Source: Alphaproteobacteria bacterium
GTDB lineage: Bacteria > Pseudomonadota > Alphaproteobacteria > CACIAM-22H2
Reading direction: 5' to 3'
Assembly: GCA_016124335.1 (NCBI GenBank)
Contig: WGNX01000002.1
Coordinates: 1-64,000, forward strand
DNA length: 64,000 nt
The notes under the pieces were generated by a model, which saw nothing but the letters and a program-made list of their open reading frames with translations, did no database searches and was not told the origin of the DNA. Of this stretch, positions 44,689 to 51,970 are shown in pieces; the first letter of the stretch is position 1, and each line of letters starts with the position of its first letter. The translations under genes and the position numbers were made by a program.

Positions 44689-45858
44689 ATGCGGCCGGCA
44701 GACGATCGCCGGGCGGACATGCGTCGAACCCGTCCGGTGGAGTGCGCATCCTTGGCCGATCCCGACCTGAAGAAGACCGTGCTGCATGCGCTGCACGTCG
44801 AGCTGGGCGCAAAGATGGTCCCCTTCGGCGGCTACGACATGCCCGTCCAGTATCCCGCCGGCATCCTGGCCGAACACAATCACACCCGTGCCGCCGCCGG
44901 GCTGTTCGACGTGTCGCACATGGGCCAGGTCACGTTGCACGGACCCGATGCCGCCGACGCGCTGGAAACGCTGGTGCCCGGCGACATCAGGGCGCTGAAG
45001 GAAGGCGCGACCCGCTATTCGATGTTCACCAACGCCGAGGGCGGCATCCTCGACGACCTGATGATCACCAACCGCGGCGACCGGCTGTTCCTCGTGGTCA
45101 ATGCCGGCTGCAAGGAAGCCGACATCGCGCACATGCGTTCCGCGATCGGCGGCCGCACGAAGATCGACTATCACGAGGACCGCGCGCTGTTGGCGCTGCA
45201 GGGCCCGCAGGCGGCAACCGTGATGGCGCGGCTTGCCCCCGCGAGCGTCGCCCAGAAATTCATGACTTTCCGCACCGCCGATGTGGCCGGCATCCCGTGC
45301 TACTTCACCCGCTCGGGCTATACCGGCGAGGACGGGTGGGAAATCTCCGTGCCGGCCGACCGTGCGGTCGAGCTTGCGCGCGCGATCCTTGCGAATCCGG
45401 AGGTGAAACCCATCGGGCTTGGCGCGCGCGACAGCCTGCGGCTCGAGGCGGGCCTGTGCCTCTACGGTCACGACATCGACACGACGACCACGCCCATCGA
45501 GGCCGACCTGCAATGGTCGATCTCCAAGCGGCGGCGCGCGGAAGGCGGTTTCCCGGGCGCGGCCCGCATCCGGAAGGAACTGGCCGAAGGCCCGGCGCGC
45601 AAGCGCGTGGGCATCCTGCCCGAGGGTCGGGCGCCCGCGCGCGAGGGAACCGAGATCGTCGATGCCTCGGGCGCCAAGGTCGGCACCGTCACGTCCGGCG
45701 GCTTCGGGCCAAGCGTGAACGGCCCGGTCTGCATGGGGTACGTGCAGGCGGCTCTCGCCTCGCCCGGAACATCGCTCGGCCTCGTCGTGCGCGGCAAGAC
45801 GCTGCCGGCCAGGGTCGTCGGCATGCCTTTCACGCCCCATCGCTATTTCCGCGGCTGA
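44689..45858 (+). CDS. gcvT: Glycine cleavage system aminomethyltransferase (T protein)
   Basis: 389 residues from ATG 44689, which has AGAGG seven bases upstream; in-frame alternatives are ATG 44719, GTG and TTG, and the first about 20 residues look dispensable. The folate-binding fold contains PVQYPAGILAEHNHTRAAAG, FDVSHMGQV, the catalytic-region SGYTGEDGWEISVP, and GLGARDSLRLEAGLCLYGHD. It transfers the methylene of the aminomethyl-lipoyl H protein to tetrahydrofolate, releasing ammonia. First gene of gcvT-H-PA-PB, under the glycine riboswitch. Confidence 0.95.
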   Translation: MRPADDRRADMRRTRPVECASLADPDLKKTVLHALHVELGAKMVPFGGYDMPVQYPAGILAEHNHTRAAAGLFDVSHMGQVTLHGPDAADALETLVPGDIRALKEGATRYSMFTNAEGGILDDLMITNRGDRLFLVVNAGCKEADIAHMRSAIGGRTKIDYHEDRALLALQGPQAATVMARLAPASVAQKFMTFRTADVAGIPCYFTRSGYTGEDGWEISVPADRAVELARAILANPEVKPIGLGARDSLRLEAGLCLYGHDIDTTTTPIEADLQWSISKRRRAEGGFPGAARIRKELAEGPARKRVGILPEGRAPAREGTEIVDASGAKVGTVTSGGFGPSVNGPVCMGYVQAALASPGTSLGLVVRGKTLPARVVGMPFTPHRYFRG

Positions 45859-45891
45859 TCGGCCGCCAACGCAAGGAACAGGGAGCCCCAG

Positions 45892-46272
45892 ATGGCCGAA
45901 CTGCGTTTCACCAAGGACCACGAATGGATCCGCGTCGCCGACGGCGACACCTGCGAAGTCGGCATCTCCGACTTCGCGCAAGGCCAGCTTGGCGACGTGG
46001 TGTTCGTCGAACTGCCCGAGGTGGGCAAGACGATCGCCAAGGGCGGCCAGGCCGCCGTGGTCGAATCGGTCAAGGCGGCATCCGACATCTACGCGCCCGT
46101 GTCCGGCAGCGTCGTTGCGGTCAACGACGCGCTGACGGGCGAACCGGGCCTCGTCAACACCGACCCGACCGGCAAAGGCTGGTTCTTCAAGATCAAGGCG
46201 TCGAACACGGCCGAGTTCCAGGACCTGATGGACCAGGCCGCCTATGACGCGTTCGTGAAATCGCAGGGCTGA
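45892..46272 (+). CDS. gcvH: Glycine cleavage system H protein
   Basis: 126 residues. The lipoyl domain carries the modified Lys61 in [31 protein letters not shown] and [13 protein letters not shown] are the flanking family motifs. It shuttles the aminomethyl group between the P, T and L proteins in the cytoplasm. It is 33 bases after gcvT with AAGGAAC/AGGGAG before the ATG. It needs lipoate attachment by LipB/LipA or LplA, which are not in the window. Confidence 0.96.
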   Translation: MAELRFTKDHEWIRVADGDTCEVGISDFAQGQLGDVVFVELPEVGKTIAKGGQAAVVESVKAASDIYAPVSGSVVAVNDALTGEPGLVNTDPTGKGWFFKIKASNTAEFQDLMDQAAYDAFVKSQG

Positions 46273-46288
46273 GAGGATACCCACGCCG

Positions 46289-47635
46289 ATGCGCTATCTG
46301 CCGCACACCGAGAACGACCGCCGCCAGATGCTGGCGGCGATCGGCGTTCCGTCGGTCGACGCCCTGTTCGCCGACGTGCCGGAGGCAGCACGCCTCAAGG
46401 ATGTCGTCGCGGGCCTGTCGAACACGATGACCGAGCTTGAGGTCGAGCGCGAAATGGCGGCGATGGCGGGCAAGAACCGCCCGGCCGGCTCGATGGCAAG
46501 CTTCGTGGGCTGCGGGGCCTATCGCCATCACGTGCCGGCGTCGGTCGACTACATCATCCAGCGCGGCGAATTCCTGACGAGCTACACGCCCTACCAGCCC
46601 GAGATCGCGCAGGGCACGCTGCAATACCTGTTCGAGTTCCAGACGCAGGTTGCCCTGCTGACGGGCATGGAGGTCGCCAACGCCTCGATGTACGACGCGG
46701 CGACCGCGTGCGTGGAAGCCGTGATGATGGCAAACCGCGTCACGCGCCGCGGCAAGGCGATCCTTTCGGGCGCACTGCATCCGCACTATCGCGAGACGGT
46801 CGAAACGCACGGGCGCTTCTCCGGCTTCGCGGTCGACGCACTCGCCCCTTCGCCCGAGGGCCTCAAGGGGCTGGCGGAGAAGATCGACGCGACGACCTCG
46901 TGCGTCGTTGTCCAGTATCCCAACGTGTTCGGCCGGCTCGAGGATTTCTCGGCACTCGCCGCCGCGTGCCAGAAGGCCGGTGCGCTGCTGATCTGTGCGG
47001 TCCCTGAAATCGTGTCGATGGGCGCCGTCACGCCGCCCGGCGAGATGGGGGCCGATATCGTGGTGGGCGAGGGCCAGTCGATCGGCAACGGCCTCAATTT
47101 CGGCGGGCCCTATGTGGGCCTGTTCGCCGCCAAGGAAAAATACGTGCGCCAGATGCCGGGCCGCCTGTGCGGCGAGACGGTCGATGCCGAAGGACGGCGC
47201 GGCTGGGTGCTGACGCTTTCCACCCGCGAGCAGCATATCCGCCGCGAAAAGGCGACCTCGAACATCTGCACGAACTCGGGCCTGTGTGCGCTTGCCTTCA
47301 CGGTGCATCTGTCGCTGCTGGGCGAGCGGGGCCTCAAGGAACTCGCCGCCCTCAATCACGCCCATGCCGCGCTGCTGGCCGAGAAGCTCGGCAAGGTGAA
47401 GGGCGTGAGCCTGATGACCGACGCGTTCTTCAACGAATTCGCGATCCGGCTGCCGAAGGATGCGGCCGGCGTGGTCGACGCGCTGGTCGACAAGGGCGTG
47501 CTTGCCGGCGTGCCGGGCGGCCGCCTGTGGCCGGGCAATGCCGACATGGCGAACGTGCTGATCGTCGCCGCGACCGAAACCAACACGACGGCGGACATGG
47601 ACAGGTTCGCCGCCGCCCTTGCCGAGGTAATTTGA
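46289..47635 (+). CDS. gcvPA: Glycine dehydrogenase (decarboxylating) subunit 1
   Basis: 448 residues. The N-terminal half of a split P protein, beginning [20 protein letters not shown], with [39 protein letters not shown] and [20 protein letters not shown]. It pairs with GcvPB to form the PLP enzyme that decarboxylates glycine and loads the H-protein lipoyl arm; the PLP lysine is in the other subunit. The split form is usual in many bacteria. It begins 16 bases after gcvH and ends one base before the gcvPB ATG. Confidence 0.96.
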   Translation: MRYLPHTENDRRQMLAAIGVPSVDALFADVPEAARLKDVVAGLSNTMTELEVEREMAAMAGKNRPAGSMASFVGCGAYRHHVPASVDYIIQRGEFLTSYTPYQPEIAQGTLQYLFEFQTQVALLTGMEVANASMYDAATACVEAVMMANRVTRRGKAILSGALHPHYRETVETHGRFSGFAVDALAPSPEGLKGLAEKIDATTSCVVVQYPNVFGRLEDFSALAAACQKAGALLICAVPEIVSMGAVTPPGEMGADIVVGEGQSIGNGLNFGGPYVGLFAAKEKYVRQMPGRLCGETVDAEGRRGWVLTLSTREQHIRREKATSNICTNSGLCALAFTVHLSLLGERGLKELAALNHAHAALLAEKLGKVKGVSLMTDAFFNEFAIRLPKDAAGVVDALVDKGVLAGVPGGRLWPGNADMANVLIVAATETNTTADMDRFAAALAEVI

Positions 47636-47636
47636 G

Positions 47637-49205
47637 ATGGACAAGAGCCAGGGCCGCACCGGCGTTTCCGGCGGCGAAGCCGCACTCGCACCGGTCGTCA
47701 CCAAGTCGGGTCATCGTGCGCTCGACCAGAACGAACCGCTGATCTTCGAACAGGGCGTGCCCGGGCGCATCGGCGTCGACGTGGCGCCCGCCCCCAAGGT
47801 CGCCTCGAAGCTCGGCGCGTTCGCGCGCAAGGCCGAAGTGGGCCTGCCGTGCCTGTCCGAGCCGCAGGTCGTGCGCCATTTCACGCGCCTGTCGCAGAAG
47901 AACTACGGCATCGACAGCGGCCTGTTCCCGCTGGGCTCGTGCACGATGAAGCATAACCCGCGCCTCAACGAGAAGATGGCGCGCCTGCCGGGCTTCGCGG
48001 ACATCCATCCGCTGCAACCGGTCAAGACCGTGCAGGGCGCGCTCGAATTGATCGACCGCCTTGCGCACTGGCTGAAGGCGCTGACCGGCATGCCCGCCGT
48101 GGCGATGAGCCCGGCCGCGGGTGCGCATGGCGAACTCTGCGGCATGGTCGCGATCTGGTCGGCGATCGCCGCGAAGGGCGAGACAGCCACGCGCAAGCGC
48201 GTGCTGGTGCCCGAATCCGCGCACGGCACGAACCCGGCGACGGCGGCCCTGCTGGGCTTCCACGTCGATCCGATCCCGGCGGCGGCGGACGGGCGCGTGG
48301 ACCTTGCCGCGTTCGAAAAGAAGCTCGGGCCCGACGTCGCCGCGATCATGCTGACCAACCCCAACACCTGCGGCCTGTTCGAGCGCGACATCCGGAAGAT
48401 CGCCGACCTGATCCACAAGGCGGGCGGCTATTTCTACTGCGACGGCGCCAACTACAACGCGATCGCGGGCCGCGTGCGGCCAGCCGATCTTGGCGTCGAT
48501 GCCATGCACATCAACCTGCACAAGACCTTCTCCACGCCGCATGGCGGCGGCGGGCCGGGCTCGGGCCCGGTCGTGCTGTCGGACCTGCTCGCGCCCTACG
48601 CGCCGCTGCCCTATGTGGTCCACGGCAAGGACGGGTTCCGGCTGGTCGAAACCAAGGAGGGCGATGCCAAGCCCTTCGGCCGCCTCAAGGCCTTCAACGG
48701 CCAGATGGGCATGTTCGTGCGGGCGCTTGCCTACATGCTGAGCCACGGCGCCGATGGCATCCGCCAGGCTTCCGAAGACGCGGTGCTGAACGCCAACTAC
48801 GTGCAGGCCCGCCTCAAGGACGTGATGACGCCCGCCTTCGGCGGCACGTGCATGCACGAAGCGCTTTTCGACGATACGTTCCTTGAAGGGACGGGCGTCT
48901 CGACGCTCGATTTCGCCAAGGCGATGATCGACGAGGGCTACCACCCGATGACGATGTATTTCCCGCTCGTCGTCCACGGCGCGATGCTGGTCGAGCCGAC
49001 CGAATCCGAAAGCAAGGAATCGCTCGACACCTTCATCGACACGCTGCGCCATCTCGCGGGCGAGACGAAGAAGCCGGGTGCCGCCGACTTCTTCCACGCC
49101 GCCCCGCGGCTCGCCCCGCGCCGCCGCCTCGACGAAACGCGCGCCGCCCGAGCCCCCGTGCTGCGCTGGAAGCCCCCGGCCGCGACCAAGCAGGCTGCCG
49201 AATAA
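47637..49205 (+). CDS. gcvPB: Glycine dehydrogenase (decarboxylating) subunit 2
   Basis: 522 residues. Contains the PLP-binding lysine in MHINLHKTFSTPHGGGGPGSG, the substrate region GLFPLGSCTMKHNPRLNEKM, ESAHGTNPATAALLGFHV and LTNPNTCGLFERDI. The last about 45 residues (after FFHAAPRLAPRRRLDETRAA) are Pro/Ala-rich and not part of the fold. It ends the glycine cleavage operon and is followed by a palindromic repeat and a strong bidirectional terminator. Confidence 0.96.
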   Translation: MDKSQGRTGVSGGEAALAPVVTKSGHRALDQNEPLIFEQGVPGRIGVDVAPAPKVASKLGAFARKAEVGLPCLSEPQVVRHFTRLSQKNYGIDSGLFPLGSCTMKHNPRLNEKMARLPGFADIHPLQPVKTVQGALELIDRLAHWLKALTGMPAVAMSPAAGAHGELCGMVAIWSAIAAKGETATRKRVLVPESAHGTNPATAALLGFHVDPIPAAADGRVDLAAFEKKLGPDVAAIMLTNPNTCGLFERDIRKIADLIHKAGGYFYCDGANYNAIAGRVRPADLGVDAMHINLHKTFSTPHGGGGPGSGPVVLSDLLAPYAPLPYVVHGKDGFRLVETKEGDAKPFGRLKAFNGQMGMFVRALAYMLSHGADGIRQASEDAVLNANYVQARLKDVMTPAFGGTCMHEALFDDTFLEGTGVSTLDFAKAMIDEGYHPMTMYFPLVVHGAMLVEPTESESKESLDTFIDTLRHLAGETKKPGAADFFHAAPRLAPRRRLDETRAARAPVLRWKPPAATKQAAE

Positions 49206-49215
49206 TCCGGAACTC

Positions 49216-49244
49216 GTCATGCCCGGGCTCGTCCCGGGCATGAC
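49216..49244. repeat. REP-like extragenic palindrome
   Basis: GTCATGCCCGGG-N5-CCCGGGCATGAC, perfect 12-bp arms, 11 bases after the gcvPB stop and just before the terminator. The form (GTCATGCCCGGGC, loop, mirrored) is that of short repetitive extragenic palindromes dispersed in many alphaproteobacterial genomes. Only this copy occurs in the window, so repetitiveness is inferred. Confidence 0.55.
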
Positions 49245-49257
49245 TGGATCGAAAACA

Positions 49258-49289
49258 AAAACGCCGCCGGATCGCTCCGGCGGCGTTTT
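49258..49289. terminator. Bidirectional intrinsic terminator between gcvPB and atpF
   Basis: A 14-bp perfect stem (AAAACGCCGCCGGA / TCCGGCGGCGTTTT) with a 4-base loop, flanked by A-rich sequence on the left and TTTTCTTT on the right. Both strands give a GC stem followed by a T-run, so it can end gcv transcription rightward and atp transcription leftward. Confidence 0.85.
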
Positions 49290-49309
49290 CTTTCGGGCTT
49301 CGAGGAAGC

Positions 49310-49801
49310 CTAGTTCAGGCGGGTCGGCAGGGCCTTGATGGCGCCGGCGGCGAGTGCGTCCTGGCGGCCGGCATCGAGGCGGCCTTCGAGCAGCTTGGCT
49401 GTGGCCGCCATCGCGAGGTCGACGGCGGCCGAACGGACTTCGGCGGTCGCCTGCGCTTCGGCCTGCGCGATGCGCTCCATCGCCATTTCCTCGCGGCGCC
49501 TGAGCGAGGCGCCAAGGTCGGCCTCGGCTTTGGCGGCCATGCGGGCGGCTTCCTCGCGCGCGTGGGTGACAATCGCGTCGGCCTGCGCCATCGCGTCGCG
49601 GTGCTTGGCCTGATACTCCGCCAGCAGCTTCTCGGCCTCGGCGCGCAGCTTGGCGGCGTCGTCGAGATCCTTGGCGATGCGCGCGGCGCGCGCGTCGAGT
49701 GCGCCGAAGAGCGCTGCCTTGACCGGCTTCCAGGCGAACCAGAACAGCGTCAGCAGCGCAAGGCCGACCCAGAAATGTTCGTCGTGCAGGAGATGGGACA
49801 T
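49310..49801 (-). CDS. atpF: ATP synthase F0 subunit b
   Basis: 163 residues. One N-terminal membrane helix (FWVGLALLTLFWFAWKPV, about 10-27) and a long charged coiled coil (KDLDDAAKLRAEAEKLLAEY onward) to the C-terminus. It forms the peripheral stator stalk with b'. Last gene of the atpI-B-E-F'-F operon, ten bases after b', followed by the bidirectional terminator. The F1 genes are elsewhere, which is usual in alphaproteobacteria. Confidence 0.93.
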   Translation of the reverse strand: MSHLLHDEHFWVGLALLTLFWFAWKPVKAALFGALDARAARIAKDLDDAAKLRAEAEKLLAEYQAKHRDAMAQADAIVTHAREEAARMAAKAEADLGASLRRREEMAMERIAQAEAQATAEVRSAAVDLAMAATAKLLEGRLDAGRQDALAAGAIKALPTRLN

Positions 49802-49811
49802 CGGAAACTCC

Positions 49812-50285
49812 TTACCCGCGCGCGGCGGCGCGCGCGTCGGCTTCGCTCACCGTCAGGCCGGCGATCTTGCGCGCGGCCTCGACGGCGATCTCCGCCGCAA
49901 GCGATTCGACGTTGGAAAGCGCGTCCTTGCGCGCCTGGCCGATACGCGTTTCGGCGGCCTTGATCTTGTCGGCAAGCGCGGCGTTGAGCTCGGCCGACTT
50001 GGCGGCGGCTTCCTTGGCGAGCTTGGCCTCGGTCTCGGCGCGGACGGCCTGCGCCTTGGCGCGGCTTTCGGCCAGCGCCTTCTCGTAGGTGGCGATCATC
50101 GCGTCACTCTCGCCCTTGAGCGAGCCGGCGCGCGCGAGGTCGCCCTCGATCCGCTTCTCGCGGCCTTCGATGGCGGCACCCAGCTTGGGCAGCACGAGCT
50201 TCGAGAGCACGAAATAGAAGATCGCGAAAATGACGAAGAGCCAGAAGATCTGGCTGGCGAACCAGGTGTGGTCGAGCTGCGGCAT
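49812..50285 (-). CDS. atpG: ATP synthase F0 subunit b'
   Basis: 157 residues from ATG 50285. N-terminus MPQLDHTWFASQIFWLFVIF, then AIFYFVLSKLVLPKLG, a membrane anchor typical of b', followed by a coiled coil (GREKRIEGDLARAGSLKGES, then many Ala/Lys/Glu heptads). It pairs with b in the stator stalk of photosynthetic-type and alphaproteobacterial ATP synthases. The frame open to 50501 lies within atpE and is rejected. A strong hairpin (50322-50353) separates it from atpE. Confidence 0.93.
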   Translation of the reverse strand: MPQLDHTWFASQIFWLFVIFAIFYFVLSKLVLPKLGAAIEGREKRIEGDLARAGSLKGESDAMIATYEKALAESRAKAQAVRAETEAKLAKEAAAKSAELNAALADKIKAAETRIGQARKDALSNVESLAAEIAVEAARKIAGLTVSEADARAAARG

Positions 50286-50321
50286 CGTGGTTCCCCGGAA
50301 ACGGCGGGATACGGAAAACGT

Positions 50322-50353
50322 CGCCGGGGAAGGGCCTGAACCCTTCCCCGGCG
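50322..50353 (-). terminator. Intercistronic hairpin between atpE and the b' gene
   Basis: A 13-bp perfect stem (CGCCGGGGAAGGG / CCCTTCCCCGGCG) with a 6-base loop starts six bases after the atpE stop. On the minus strand ACGTTTTCC follows. It is probably a partial terminator or 3'-end stabiliser that favours the multi-copy c subunit over b and b'. Confidence 0.65.
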
Positions 50354-50359
50354 CCGGGT

Positions 50360-50584
50360 TCAGGAGACGTAGATCAGGATCGCGACGACGAAGGCGAGCA
50401 GCGCGATGAACTCGGTCACCGCGAAGCCGATATACGCGAAGACCTGCACGTTGTCCTTGGCGGCCGGGTTGCGGGCGACCGCGGCGATCAGGCTGGCCCA
50501 CACCGAGCCCACGCCGATGCCCGCGCCAATCATGCCGATGGCCGCGAGGCCCATGCCGATGAGCTTTGCTGCTGCGACTTCCAT
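50360..50584 (-). CDS. atpE: ATP synthase F0 subunit c
   Basis: 74 residues, two transmembrane helices in a hairpin. Helix 1 has the packed glycines (GAGIGVGSVWASL); the polar loop is RNPAAK; helix 2 carries the proton-binding Glu58 in GFAVTEFIALLAFVVAIL. It forms the rotor ring. Preceded by the atpB-atpE gap of 88 bases, which contains a GC inverted repeat (50631-50661) just after the atpB stop, and followed by a strong hairpin. Confidence 0.96.
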   Translation of the reverse strand: MEVAAAKLIGMGLAAIGMIGAGIGVGSVWASLIAAVARNPAAKDNVQVFAYIGFAVTEFIALLAFVVAILIYVS

Positions 50585-50672
50585 TGAACTGTTCCTCTCT
50601 ATCTTTCGGTTTACTGGTCGCTTCGACGTTACCCGGCCGGTCCTCAGGGTCGGGGCCGGGTGCCGTCGGCGC

Positions 50673-51407
50673 TCAGTGCAGGTGGATCGCGTCGTTCAGG
50701 TAGATGCACGACAGGATCGTGAAGATGTACGCGTGGAGTGCGGCGATGAAGATCTCGAGGCCCACGAGGCCCACGAGGATCGCGAAGGGCACGATGCCCG
50801 GCACGAGCAGGAACGCGCCGAGGCTGATCACGAAGCCCGCGAAGATCTTCAGGATGATGTGACCGACCGTCATGTTCGCGAAAAGCCGGATCGACAGCGA
50901 GATGGGCCGGGCCATGTAGGAGATGATCTCGATCGGGATCAGCACCGGGGCCGTCACCAGCGGCGCGCCCGAGGGGAAGAACAGCGCGAAGAAGTGCGTG
51001 CCGTGCTTGGCGATGCCGATGATCGTGATGACGACGAAGATCGTCAGCGCCATGCCGAACGTGACCGCGATGTGGCTGGTGAACGTGAAGCCGCCCGGGA
51101 TCAGGCCGAACAGGTTGCCGAACAGCACGAAGCTGAACAGCGTGAAGAAGAACGGGAAGTACTTCTTGCCGGCATTGCCGACGTTGTCGCGCACCATCGT
51201 GGCGATGAATTCGTACATCAGCTCGCCGATCGACTGGAGACGGCCGGGAACCAGCTTGCCGTCGCGCGCCGAGGCGACGAGCAGCGCGCCCGCACCCAGC
51301 GAGGCGAGCGTCATCCACAGCGCCGAATTCGTATAGGCGAGGTTCACGCCCGCGACGTCGAAGGGGACGATCGGTTCGATCTGGAACTGCTCGAGGGGAC
51401 TGGACAC
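50673..51407 (-). CDS. atpB: ATP synthase F0 subunit a
   Basis: 244 residues. Begins MSSPLEQFQIEPIVPFDVAG; five or six hydrophobic helices. The essential Arg lies in ISLSIRLFANMTVGHIILKI, and the C-terminal helix FIAALHAYIFTILSCIYLND is typical. It forms the proton half-channels against the c-ring. It lies 31 bases downstream of atpI in the F0 operon. Confidence 0.96.
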   Translation of the reverse strand: MSSPLEQFQIEPIVPFDVAGVNLAYTNSALWMTLASLGAGALLVASARDGKLVPGRLQSIGELMYEFIATMVRDNVGNAGKKYFPFFFTLFSFVLFGNLFGLIPGGFTFTSHIAVTFGMALTIFVVITIIGIAKHGTHFFALFFPSGAPLVTAPVLIPIEIISYMARPISLSIRLFANMTVGHIILKIFAGFVISLGAFLLVPGIVPFAILVGLVGLEIFIAALHAYIFTILSCIYLNDAIHLH

Positions 51408-51438
51408 GGGTCGGTCGCTCCGAATTTCGCTGCTGCCG

Positions 51439-51786
51439 TCAGGACTCTTCCGTCCGGTCCGCGTCCCCGGCCACCTTCTTCTGGGCGGCGGTCGCGACCC
51501 GGATCACGTTTCGCATGCCGGCGGCTGCACCCAGCATGAAGAACGCGAGCGTCAGCCACGGCGAGGTGCCGAGCCACCGGTCGAGCAGGACGCCCATCCC
51601 GGTTCCGACGGCGAGCGTGGCAAGCAGTTCGACCGAGATGCGGAAGCCGAGGCCGATCTGGCCCGTCCCCCGCCCGGCCGGTTTCGCCGAACGCGACGCC
51701 GGCCCGGCGCGACGCTCCTGGACGGCCCTGACACGGGCCTCGAGATCGTCAAGCTGACGGCTCCGATCGTCGTCGGGCTCGGCCAT
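51439..51786 (-). CDS. atpI: ATP synthase protein I (AtpI)
   Basis: 115 residues from ATG 51786 (MAEPDDDRSRQLDDLEARVR); the frame is open to 51873 but the upstream part lies in the smc terminator. A charged N-terminal coiled coil (about 1-45) is followed by two membrane helices (GLGFRISVELLATLAVGTGM, then WLTLAFFMLGAAAGMRNVIR). AtpI assists c-ring assembly or divalent-cation handling. First gene of the F0 operon. Confidence 0.88.
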   Translation of the reverse strand: MAEPDDDRSRQLDDLEARVRAVQERRAGPASRSAKPAGRGTGQIGLGFRISVELLATLAVGTGMGVLLDRWLGTSPWLTLAFFMLGAAAGMRNVIRVATAAQKKVAGDADRTEES

Positions 51787-51824
51787 GCCTGCGTGATCCC
51801 CCTGGTACGCCGTCCGGACGACAA

Positions 51825-51849
51825 AAAAGGGCGAAAAATCCGCCCTTTT
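51825..51849 (-). terminator. Intrinsic terminator between smc and atpI
   Basis: A 9-bp stem (AAAAGGGCG / CGCCCTTTT) with a 7-base loop. On the minus strand the stem is followed by a run of six T. It lies about 100 bases past the smc stop and insulates the atp operon. Confidence 0.75.
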
Positions 51850-51941
51850 CCGTCCCGATGACGGCGCGGACAATATGGTGGGGTGGCTCCCCTGTCAAGG
51901 CCGAAAGGGGCGATCTACGGCCTTGATCGGAAAGGAAAAAC

Positions 51942-51970
51942 GCCCCGCGCGTCAGGCCGTCGCGCGGAGC
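51942..51970 (-). terminator. Intrinsic terminator overlapping the smc stop codon
   Basis: On the minus strand GCTCCGCGCG pairs with CGCGCGGGGC (one mismatch/wobble), the loop contains the smc stop (51954-51952), and GTTTTTCC follows. A second terminator lies further downstream, so smc is doubly terminated. Confidence 0.55.

Noticed and set aside
49216..49244. Intrinsic terminator
   Set aside because: Perfect palindrome but followed by TGGATCGAAAAC, with no T-run; the true terminator lies just downstream.
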